DNA from: Candidatus Stahliibacteriota bacterium
GTDB lineage: Bacteria > Hydrothermota > Tepidihabitantia > B3-TA06
Assembly (NCBI GenBank): GCA_030670165.1
Contig: DAOVCF010000140.1
Span: 1 to 5,307, forward strand
DNA: 5,307 bases
Reading direction: 5' to 3'
Shown here: piece after piece, positions 1-5,307 of the stretch
How positions within the stretch are numbered: position 1 is the stretch's first letter
Layout: each line of letters starts with the position of its first letter
The notes under the pieces: generated by a model
The model's database searches: none
Told to the model about the DNA's origin: nothing
Seen by the model: only the letters and a program-made list of their open reading frames with translations
Made by a program: the position numbers and the translations under genes

Positions 1-30
1 GTTGCCTCACGTAAAAATCCACATGAACGT
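1..30 (+). repeat. Left terminal inverted repeat of the IS remnant
   Basis: This segment matches the reverse complement of 478-507 at 26 of 30 positions, with differences at positions 11, 17, 23 and 27. The first ten bases, GTTGCCTCAC, are identical in both. The true tip may lie a few bases outside the window. Confidence 0.85.
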
Positions 31-80
31 GGATCAGAGTATGATCGTTTTCATTAAGAACAAGAAAAGGAGGCGGTCAT

Positions 81-436
81 ATGGCATTGACGTTGCAAGA
101 AAGGAGAGTCGTAACCAAGGGGAGTTTTGAGCGTTATCAGAAGGCTCCTAAGAAGGAGAAGACTAAGATGCTTGACGAGTTTGTGGTCTTGACTGGCTAC
201 ACACGACACCATGCCTCATGGGTTTTAAGAACCTGGGAGAAGCGCAGGCTCCTTGAGTACACAGAAGTCTCTCCAGAGCTGAAGGAGCTTCTAAACAGAC
301 GGTATGGGGCATTGAATCCAGCGGAGTTGAAAAAAAGATAGCCTATGCTCAACAAAGACTATTCAAATACGCCTCCAGAAGAAGAGGTAGGCGCGAATTA
401 AAGCTGGACAACATACTGATTCTAGGTAGAATTTAG
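81..436 (+). pseudogene. Transposase remnant: N- and C-termini joined, catalytic core deleted, plus frameshift
   Basis: The reading frame opens at an ATG with a strong Shine-Dalgarno (AAAGGAGG, 8 bases upstream) and runs 86 codons to a TAG at 339-341. Residues 14-52 match the N-terminal pattern of a DDE transposase/integrase family: KEKTKMLDEF, then LTGY, then HASWVLR, a helix-turn-helix-like region. From about residue 57 the text changes to the family's C-terminal tail (TEVSPELKELL, then LNPAELKK). I judge that roughly 55 N-terminal residues are joined directly to the tail, with the join near 243-255 and all catalytic Asp/Glu motifs gone. At the A7 run 330-336 the frame then shifts. Restoring one A gives KKIAYAQQRLFKYASRR and continues the tail to a TAG at 434-436. 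The gene is thus doubly broken. The 86-residue protein could still be made and might bind the element ends, but that is speculation. Confidence 0.8.
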
Positions 437-449
437 ATGAGGCAACAGG
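425..449 (-). repeat. Subterminal copy of the IS right-end sequence
   Basis: TGAGGCAACAGG occurs at 438-449 and again at 499-510, 61 bases apart. The preceding bases are also similar (GTAGAATTTAGA against GTGGAATTTTATG). The right end therefore carries an inner, degenerate copy of the terminal repeat, a layout compatible with multiple transposase-binding sites. It overlaps the last codons of the transposase remnant. Confidence 0.6.
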
Positions 450-477
450 CAATCATTTACTCCGTCACCGTCGTTCT

Positions 478-507
478 ACGGTCAAGTGGAATTTTATGTG
501 AGGCAAC
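478..507 (-). repeat. Right terminal inverted repeat of the IS remnant
   Basis: The reverse complement of this segment aligns to bases 1-30 with four mismatches and no gaps. The following bases AGG (508-510) also follow the inner copy at 438-449, so the element may extend 1-3 bases further. Confidence 0.85.
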
Positions 508-544
508 AGGGTCATTCACCCCACGCCGTTGTGCAGCAATGCCG

Positions 545-730
545 CCGTCATTGCGAGTAAGCCTCCGAAGGAAGTTACGAAGCAATCTCATATATCTGAC
601 GCGCTCTAACCAGAGACGATTGATAACCACCCTCAATGAAAATGGGTAGGTGATAAGAGGTTAGAGGTACGTCGCTGGGTTGTGCCCCATATGAGATCGC
701 CATCCTCCCTTCGGTCGGTCGCGATGACGG
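545..730. repeat. Long imperfect palindromic element with CCGTCATTGCGA-type ends
   Basis: The left part, 545-592, starts CCGTCATTGCGA and includes CGAAGCAATCTCAT. The right part, 691-730, reads in reverse complement CCGTCATCGCGA, then CCGAAGG, then GCGATCTCAT, so the outer arms are inverted copies. Inside them CTCTAACC (604-611) pairs with GGTTAGAG (659-666), GACG (598-601) with CGTC (670-673), and ACCC (629-632) with GGGT (644-647). All these pairs centre close to position 637, so the whole 186 bp is one large interrupted palindrome rather than two unrelated repeats. Cores of the form GTCATTGCGAG with GAAGCAATCTC are a recurrent dispersed repeat type in many bacterial genomes. No credible coding frame is seen. 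It fills most of the gap between the IS remnant and the sigma gene terminus. Confidence 0.65.
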
Positions 731-735
731 AGGCC

Positions 736-767
736 TGCGATCTTTTTGCCGGAGGCAAAAAGGAGCA
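736..767 (+). repeat. Short hairpin repeat, family copy A (TGCGATC-TTTT hairpin AAAA-GGAGCA)
   Basis: CTTTTTGCC (742-750) and GGCAAAAAG (754-762) form a perfect 9 bp stem with a GGA loop. The flanks TGCGATC before and GGAGCA after are shared with the hairpin in front of the sigma gene (2304-2335, minus strand), while the inner stem differs. It lies 22-42 bases beyond the sigma stop codon, where a terminator is expected, but neither strand has a run of T after the stem, so I call it a repeat rather than a terminator. Confidence 0.65.
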
Positions 768-783
768 ACTACGTGTGGGGTGG

Positions 784-2298
784 TTATACCGCTTTGCGGA
801 AAAAGCTGTCGAAGGCCTGGGGGCGGAGGTTCTTCTTGAGTTTGCGAATCGCCCGCTCCTTGACCTGTCTTGCCGCCTCGCGCGAAACGCCCAGAAGGTC
901 GCCCAGCTCGCGCAGGTTTAACTCCTCGCGCGCAGAGGGAACGTTCAACCAAAGGCAGAAAATCTCCTGTTCCTGTAGGTCAAGTGCTTCCAAGTGATCG
1001 GAGACAAGGGAAAGGGAAGAGGGGTTCTTAACCACCCGGTGCATGATCTTAAACATCGCGCTCTTTATCTTTGAGTAATCCCGCCTCTTCCTTAACAGCT
1101 GTGGCAACCTTCGCATATCGGCTGCAGTCAGCTTGGCATAGTGCTTGAGTTCGTCGGCGCCAAATCGTGATAGGATCTTACGCGAGGCCTGACATACGAC
1201 TTGCTGGATTTCTTCTTCAGATCGCCCGGAGATGGCGGTCAACTTCTTTATGGTGAAGCGGCGCTCCTGCGGCATGGGCACCCCGAAGTGCCGGCTGACC
1301 ACGTAAAGCTCGCGGTCTGCAAGAACCGCGGCAAGCGAGGAGCGCACGTGGCGCTCTATCTCATCTTTGGCGCTGACCTCGGCCGGCGAGGGAGAGGTGG
1401 TATCGCGCAGGACCTCCTCAAAGGTGACCTTGGAGTCCTCGAACGGCATGGCGTCTATGGAGAGCTCGGCCACACCGCAGTCGAACGCGGCAGAGACATC
1501 CTCCGGTGTCGCCTTAAGCTCGCGGGCCAGCTCCTCGATAGAGGGCGAGCGGCCCAGGCGCTGAGAGAGAACCCCATAACTGTCGCGGATGCGCTTTGCA
1601 AGGTTGCGCATCTTGATGGGCAGCTTGATAAGATGCCTGGAGGCGAGCGCGGAGACGATGTAGTAGCGAATCCACCAGTTGGAGTAGGTGGTGAGGCGGG
1701 TCTTGCGGCGTTCGTCGAACTTGGTGACCGCCTGGATAAGACCCAGGTTGCCCTCGTTGATCAGTTCGGCCAGCGCAAGCCCACGTTTTTGATACTGCTT
1801 GGCGATGGTAACCACCCAGCGAAGGTTGTGAAGGATCAACCTGTCGCGCGCCTCGCGGTTGTAATCGCGAAGATCGGCCAGGGCGGCGGGGGAGTCAGGC
1901 TCAAGCTCGACAATCAGTAACCCGCGCTTGATGCCCAGAACCTTGATCCGCGGGGCATCGAGCTCCTGGACCCTGCAAACCATCATACCTAATATCGGGG
2001 CATCGGGCTCCCCCTTCGCCTCTTGGGGGGAGAACGATGCAGGTATCTCAAGGGTAAGCTCTAGATTCTGCGCTCCCCTGCGCACGGTGATCTTTAGCCT
2101 TGAGTCCGGGCCTGAACGTTTGATGCGACTTAAAAGTGTCCTTGGTGAATTGCAACCCCTGCCATCCACCGCGATTATCACATCCCCCAGTCTTGCCCTG
2201 CGTGCTAACCCCTCCTCCTTTTCCCTTGAGATCAGGGGATACCGCATTATCTCCTTAAAGTAACGCGATAATGATCTGTCGGAAACCCACCTAAACAT
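784..2298 (-). CDS. Sigma-70 family RNA polymerase sigma factor with inserted PDZ sequence and two region 4-like domains
   Basis: The 504-residue product is a primary-type sigma factor by its core motifs, directing RNA polymerase to promoters in the cytoplasm. Region 1.2 spans about residues 8-39 (LSRYFKEI, then SREKEEGLARRARLGD). Residues 40-145 are foreign PDZ-type sequence. Region 2 resumes at about 148 (AREKL-like helix, HNLRWVVTIA, ELINEGNLGLIQAV, then the -10 element segment TTYSNWWIRYYI near 203-214, with both tryptophans). Region 3 is about 221-300. Residues 314-379 form a divergent region 4 (LADRELYVVSRHFGV, then EEEIQQVVCQASRKI). Residues 432-495 form a standard region 4 with helix-turn-helix (LRELGDLLGVSREAARQVKE). 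There is no region 1.1. The start has AAAAGGAG seven bases upstream, provided by a hairpin repeat. One uninterrupted frame spans all domains, which argues against a sequencing frameshift, although an assembly chimera cannot be excluded here. It lies downstream of htrA in the same direction. It may be a main or an alternative sigma; I cannot decide. Confidence 0.93.
   Translation of the reverse strand: MFRWVSDRSLSRYFKEIMRYPLISREKEEGLARRARLGDVIIAVDGRGCNSPRTLLSRIKRSGPDSRLKITVRRGAQNLELTLEIPASFSPQEAKGEPDAPILGMMVCRVQELDAPRIKVLGIKRGLLIVELEPDSPAALADLRDYNREARDRLILHNLRWVVTIAKQYQKRGLALAELINEGNLGLIQAVTKFDERRKTRLTTYSNWWIRYYIVSALASRHLIKLPIKMRNLAKRIRDSYGVLSQRLGRSPSIEELARELKATPEDVSAAFDCGVAELSIDAMPFEDSKVTFEEVLRDTTSPSPAEVSAKDEIERHVRSSLAAVLADRELYVVSRHFGVPMPQERRFTIKKLTAISGRSEEEIQQVVCQASRKILSRFGADELKHYAKLTAADMRRLPQLLRKRRDYSKIKSAMFKIMHRVVKNPSSLSLVSDHLEALDLQEQEIFCLWLNVPSAREELNLRELGDLLGVSREAARQVKERAIRKLKKNLRPQAFDSFFRKAV
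1864..2181 (-). other. Permuted PDZ-type insert inside the sigma gene
   Basis: This segment encodes sigma residues 40-145. The first half (VIIAVDGRGCNSP, LLSRIK, then LKITVRRG and LELTLEI) is the C-terminal half of a bacterial HtrA-type PDZ, which normally follows the Gly-Asp of AGLxxGD. After a linker of about 15 residues comes the N-terminal half (ILGMMV, QEL, LGIKRGLLIVELEPDSPAALADLR), which ends exactly where the next Gly-Asp would be expected. The order is thus circularly permuted, or equivalently one period of a tandem PDZ array. It sits between sigma regions 1.2 and 2.1. Similarity to the two PDZs of the adjacent HtrA is only at family level (for example GDVI-A-DG), so it is not a recent copy of them. 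PDZ domains commonly bind C-terminal peptides; the ligand here is unknown. Confidence 0.8.
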
Positions 2299-2570
2299 TA
2301 AAATGCTCCTTTTGTGCTTCGCACAAAAGATCGCATGATAAAGAATCGTGAGACATTATTTGAATAGCTCCTGTCAAATTCATCTCTCCGATCTTTTCCC
2401 CGCAGGGGAAAAGGAGGATTAAGGGGGTCCCCGACCAAACACGAAGTGTCTGGGTGGGGTAAAAAATTCATCTCTCCGATCTTTTCCCCGCAGGCCAAAA
2501 GGAGGATTGAGGGGTCCCCGGACGGCTGCACAGCAGACGTGTGGGGTGTAAGCCCCTCCTCAAACATCAC
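2298..2570 (-). CDS. Possible small ORF made of repeat sequence, bridging htrA and the sigma gene
   Basis: A 90-codon frame opens at GTG 2570-2568 (or the adjacent ATG at 2567-2565), 11 bases after the htrA stop, with AAGGAGG well placed upstream. It ends in TAATG, sharing one base with the sigma ATG. Both copies of the 57-58 bp direct repeat are read in this ORF, in different frames, giving unrelated peptides. The product shows no recognisable domain, signal or membrane segment. The good ribosome site and exact abutment would suit translational coupling, but the repeat-built, compositionally odd sequence makes a chance open frame more likely. Confidence 0.22.
   Translation of the reverse strand: MMFEEGLTPHTSAVQPSGDPSILLLACGEKIGEMNFLPHPDTSCLVGDPLNPPFPLRGKDRRDEFDRSYSNNVSRFFIMRSFVRSTKGAF
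2304..2335 (-). promoter_or_regulatory. Hairpin repeat (copy B) carrying the sigma gene ribosome-binding site
   Basis: Read on the minus strand, CTTTTGTGC, loop GAA, then GCACAAAAG form a perfect 9 bp stem, directly followed by GAGC and, a few bases on, the sigma ATG at 2298. The AAAAG of the 3' arm is the first part of the AAAAGGAG Shine-Dalgarno, so folding would partly bury the ribosome site. The loop context GCGAAGC is known to form an unusually stable mini-hairpin in DNA. The flanks TGCGATC and GGAGCA are identical to copy A at 736-767. Control of sigma translation by this hairpin is inferred. Confidence 0.55.
2335..2364 (-). promoter_or_regulatory. Candidate promoter for the sigma gene
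   Basis: On the minus strand TTCAAA (2364-2359) and TATCAT (2340-2335) lie 18 bases apart, matching the -35 and -10 consensus at four and five of six positions. Initiation about seven bases on would place the hairpin at the 5' end of the message. A perfect TTGACA at 2377-2372 has no good -10 partner at 16-18 bases. The organism's promoter consensus is unknown, so this is tentative. Confidence 0.25.
2376..2433 (+). repeat. Direct repeat copy 1, with hairpin family copy C
   Basis: This 58 bp segment starts AAATTCATCTCTCCGATC and ends GGGGGTCCCCG. It matches 2464-2520 almost throughout, with a GG/CC change in the hairpin, an A/G change and one extra G here. Its core is a perfect hairpin, CTTTTCCCC (2393-2401), loop GCA, GGGGAAAAG (2405-2413), flanked by GATC and GAGG like the other hairpin copies. 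A second small palindrome, GGGGTCCCC, closes the repeat. Confidence 0.8.
2464..2520 (+). repeat. Direct repeat copy 2, with degraded hairpin family copy D
   Basis: This is the second copy, offset 87-88 bases from 2376-2433. The hairpin left arm CTTTTCCCC (2481-2489) is unchanged, but the right arm reads GGCCAAAAG (2493-2501), so two stem pairs are lost. This copy is therefore probably the decayed one. It lies 60-120 bases past the htrA stop codon. It has no T-run after the stem and is not a convincing terminator. Confidence 0.8.
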
Positions 2571-2581
2571 GATTGCCCTCC

Positions 2582-4057
<1,476 letters not shown>

Positions 4058-4135
4058 TATCTAAACCTCCTTCTTAACAAATCCCTAAGCCGTCATCCCG
4101 ACAAGGGGTTGTATTTCTTGACAAGTTCGCCTCCA

Positions 4136-4164
4136 ATAATACTCAAAATACCTATGACGTGCAA
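4136..4164 (-). promoter_or_regulatory. Candidate promoter for htrA
   Basis: In the 159-base gap between the thioredoxin gene and htrA, the minus strand has TATTAT (4141-4136) 17 bases after TTGCAC (4164-4159). The -10 matches consensus at five of six positions, while the -35 is weaker. The site is about 80 bases before the htrA start. It would allow htrA to be expressed separately from the redox genes upstream. The assignment rests on consensus alone. Confidence 0.3.
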
Positions 4165-4181
4165 CCCTCACTTAAGGTTGC
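4161..4181 (-). repeat. Small inverted repeat after the thioredoxin gene
   Basis: GCAACC (4161-4166) and GGTTGC (4176-4181) form a 6 bp stem with a nine-base loop, 36 bases beyond the thioredoxin stop. On the minus strand no T-run follows, so a terminator role is weakly supported. It overlaps the proposed htrA -35 box and might instead be an operator. The rest of the 4058-4216 gap shows nothing I recognise. Confidence 0.3.
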
Positions 4182-4216
4182 CTAAGTTACGTGCGGAATG
4201 GCGATTCAGGGTAAAG

Positions 4217-4861
4217 TCAGTATTTCTCGGCCAGAAGGGTAAGAATCTCGGCTTCCATCTCGACCTCCATCCCGGGCGCGAAGCCTGTGTGCTCGAAGGC
4301 TATCCGGCCTTTCTTATCAACAATCAGGGTGCGAGGTATGCTGCGTATCCCGTAGAGTTTTCCGGCAATGCCTTTCTCATCAACAAGCACAATGTAGTTC
4401 ATTCCAATCTGACTTGCAAACCTGGAAAGATTGGCTTCCTTGTCAAGCCCAACACCCAGGATAACAAACCCCTGAGGCTTGTAGGTATCGTAGAGCTTGA
4501 CAAGGTGTGGTATCTCTTTGAGGCACGGCCCGCACCAGGTGGCCCAGAAGTCCAAAAGCACCACCTTGCCGCGAAAATCGGACAGCGAGTGCTGACTGCC
4601 GGAAAGGTCTGCAAGCGTAAAGTCCGGCGCCTGCCTGCGATCGGCGCCCGGATCCTCTTTAGGCTCAGCTGAGGTCTGGGGGGTATTGCCTTCATCCCCC
4701 TCAAGTGAAGTATCTGTAACTTCGGAGGCGCTCGATGTATCGGGGATACGCTCTGTTACTTCGGGTGTCTCGCTGGGATTCTTGTTGCCGCAGCCTGCAA
4801 GTAAACCTGACCCGAGAATTGAGAGGATAACGATAATCCCTGAAAGTCTTGCCAACTTCAT
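4217..4861 (-). CDS. TlpA/ResA-type thioredoxin-fold lipoprotein
   Basis: The 214-residue product is a membrane-anchored thiol:disulfide oxidoreductase of the TlpA/ResA/AhpC-TSA group, expected to reduce disulfides on exported proteins such as cytochrome c precursors; the exact substrate is not evident. A type II signal peptide is clear: charged start, hydrophobic 7-20, lipobox Leu21-Ala22-Gly23-Cys24. Residues 25-75 are a flexible linker rich in Ser, Thr, Glu and Asp. The thioredoxin domain begins at APDFTL (78-83) and has the active site Trp109-Cys-Gly-Pro-Cys113 and the cis-proline at Pro176 in SIPRT. The ATG has AGGAG eight bases upstream. Only 12 bases separate it from the stop codon of the upstream reductase gene, whose stop abuts this ribosome site (TAAAGGAG), so the two are likely co-transcribed and translationally coupled. 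Confidence 0.95.
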   Translation of the reverse strand: MKLARLSGIIVILSILGSGLLAGCGNKNPSETPEVTERIPDTSSASEVTDTSLEGDEGNTPQTSAEPKEDPGADRRQAPDFTLADLSGSQHSLSDFRGKVVLLDFWATWCGPCLKEIPHLVKLYDTYKPQGFVILGVGLDKEANLSRFASQIGMNYIVLVDEKGIAGKLYGIRSIPRTLIVDKKGRIAFEHTGFAPGMEVEMEAEILTLLAEKY

Positions 4862-4873
4862 CTTGCTGCTCCT

Positions 4874-5307
4874 TTAGGATTTGGACGAAAGGTAATGTTC
4901 AACCTCTATCGCCGCAATAGTTCCGGTGCCCACTGCGGCTGCGATCTGACGTGTGGCGCCGGAAACAACGTCGCCTGCGGCCCACACACCTTCAACGCTC
5001 GTGCGAAGATCGGAGTCCACCTCGATGTATCCCCACTGATCCAGCTTGAGCTGATCGGCGAAGGCCCCGGTCTGAGGCTCCAGTCCGACGTAGATAAAAA
5101 CCCCGCCTGCGGGTATCAGCTTTTCTTCACCGCTAGACCGATCGCGTACCCGCACGCCGGTCACCGTATCTTTCCCCTCGATCGCAACAACCTCGTGATT
5201 GAGAAGGAACGAACCCTTGCCCGTCTTCTTGAAGCGCTCCACAAGAATACCCTCGGCCTGGATGGTAACGAGGAACTCAACGATGGTGATCTTTGCCGCG
5301 AACTTTG
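4874..5307 (-). CDS. trxB: Thioredoxin reductase-like FAD/NAD(P)H oxidoreductase, C-terminal part
   Basis: The gene runs off the right edge; 143 codons and the stop are present. The frame continues past the internal GTG at 5242 to the edge (KFAAKITIVEF), so that codon is not the start. The text matches the end of the class II pyridine nucleotide-disulfide oxidoreductases: the NAD(P)-domain strand with ITIVEF, the IYVGLEPQT segment returning to the FAD domain, and the C-terminal FAD-binding motif TSVEGVWAAGDV, followed by RQIAAAVGTGTIAAIEVEHYL. This favours thioredoxin reductase, which passes electrons from NAD(P)H to thioredoxin in the cytoplasm. The redox Cys-x-x-Cys and the nucleotide-binding Gly-rich motifs lie outside the window, so a ferredoxin-NADP reductase-like or other TrxB-like protein remains possible. 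It sits immediately upstream of a thioredoxin-fold lipoprotein, a fitting redox partner at the level of the pathway. Confidence 0.9.
   Translation of the reverse strand, partial: KFAAKITIVEFLVTIQAEGILVERFKKTGKGSFLLNHEVVAIEGKDTVTGVRVRDRSSGEEKLIPAGGVFIYVGLEPQTGAFADQLKLDQWGYIEVDSDLRTSVEGVWAAGDVVSGATRQIAAAVGTGTIAAIEVEHYLSSKS

Larger units (their letters stand above)
1..507 (+). mobile_element. Internally deleted insertion sequence (ISNCY-like), non-autonomous remnant
   Basis: The first 30 bases and the reverse complement of 478-507 match at 26 of 30 positions, both beginning GTTGCCTCAC, so they are terminal inverted repeats. Between them lies one broken transposase gene that retains only the N-terminal DNA-binding part and the extreme C-terminus. 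The element is therefore about 0.5 kb, and I infer that it once carried a full DDE transposase and lost the catalytic core by internal deletion. It cannot mobilise itself but could be moved by a full-length relative elsewhere in the genome. The left tip coincides with the window edge, so the outermost bases and any target-site duplication cannot be seen. A small inverted repeat, ATCCAC/GTGGAT at 17-34, sits in the left end and could form a hairpin. The family name is from recall of the protein pattern, not from a search. Confidence 0.8.

Noticed and set aside
326..340. Programmed -1 frameshift in the transposase at the A-run
   Set aside because: The in-frame codons around the run (TTG AAA AAA AGA) do not give the X-XXY-YYZ register, and the catalytic core is already missing, so a simple loss of one A is the better explanation.
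437..649. A 70-codon plus-strand frame across the IS right end and the palindrome
   Set aside because: It crosses an IS boundary and repeat arms, and the product is unstructured, low-complexity text with no recognisable family.
742..762. Rho-independent terminator for the sigma gene
   Set aside because: The 9 bp stem is well placed after the stop codon, but no T-run follows on the minus strand, and the same hairpin with the same flanks occurs before a start codon elsewhere in the window.
575..952. A minus-strand frame overlapping the sigma gene end in another phase
   Set aside because: It overlaps the canonical region 4 coding sequence and runs into repeat DNA, and has no recognisable domain.
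1201..1920. A 239-codon plus-strand frame opposite the sigma gene
   Set aside because: It lies wholly antisense to strongly recognisable sigma regions, has no family match I can see, and reads as a reverse shadow of a GC-rich gene.
2372..2377. TTGACA as the -35 box for the sigma gene
   Set aside because: The hexamer is perfect, but the sequence 16-18 bases downstream on the minus strand (around GTCTCA) does not resemble a -10 box.
2376..2520. CRISPR array
   Set aside because: There are only two repeat copies, about 57 bp each with internal palindromes, separated by one short spacer, and no cas genes are in the window.
5240..5242. GTG as the start of the thioredoxin reductase-like gene
   Set aside because: The same frame continues upstream to the window edge with matching NAD(P)-domain sequence, so this is an internal valine codon of a gene cut by the edge.

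Overview
The window carries four minus-strand genes, read from the right edge leftwards: the 3' part of a thioredoxin reductase-like flavoprotein gene (edge-5307 to 4874), a TlpA/ResA-type thioredoxin lipoprotein gene (4861-4217), an HtrA/DegP-type protease gene with two PDZ domains (4057-2582), and an unusual sigma-70 family gene (2298-784). The left 780 bases hold no intact gene. They contain an internally deleted insertion sequence (1-507), a large imperfect palindrome (545-730) and a short hairpin repeat (736-767).

The exported HtrA and the lipoprotein thioredoxin suggest a bacterium with a two-membrane envelope. Base composition is moderately GC-rich. The abundance of dispersed palindromic repeats, of a type common in genomes of uncultivated bacterial lineages, fits an environmental genome from a poorly sampled phylum. 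The sequence alone does not let me name the phylum.

The standout is the 504-residue sigma factor. Its region 1.2 is followed directly, at a Leu-Gly-Asp motif, by about 105 residues that read as PDZ sequence, after which sigma region 2 resumes at Tyr-Asn-Arg-Glu-Ala-Arg. The PDZ sequence is in circularly permuted order: the C-terminal half of a PDZ comes first and the N-terminal half second, so the piece equals one Gly-Asp to Gly-Asp period of a tandem PDZ array such as those in HtrA proteins. The same protein also has two consecutive sigma region 4-like domains, a divergent one (about residues 314-379) and a standard one (about 432-495). The gene next to it encodes a tandem-PDZ HtrA protease, which suggests a source for the insert or a functional link in envelope or protein-quality stress. 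That link is inference.

The spacer between htrA and the sigma gene (2299-2581) is filled with repeats: two copies of a 57-58 bp direct repeat, each centred on a short hairpin, and a related hairpin that lies immediately before the sigma start codon and supplies its Shine-Dalgarno sequence. Four members of this hairpin family occur in the window. They share flanks of the form GATC-TTTT and AAAA-GGAG, while the inner stem sequence varies; in three of the four it varies with pairing preserved.

The flavoprotein and thioredoxin genes are 12 bases apart and probably form one transcript. htrA and the sigma gene follow in the same direction, with gaps of 159 and 283 bases that may hold their own promoters.
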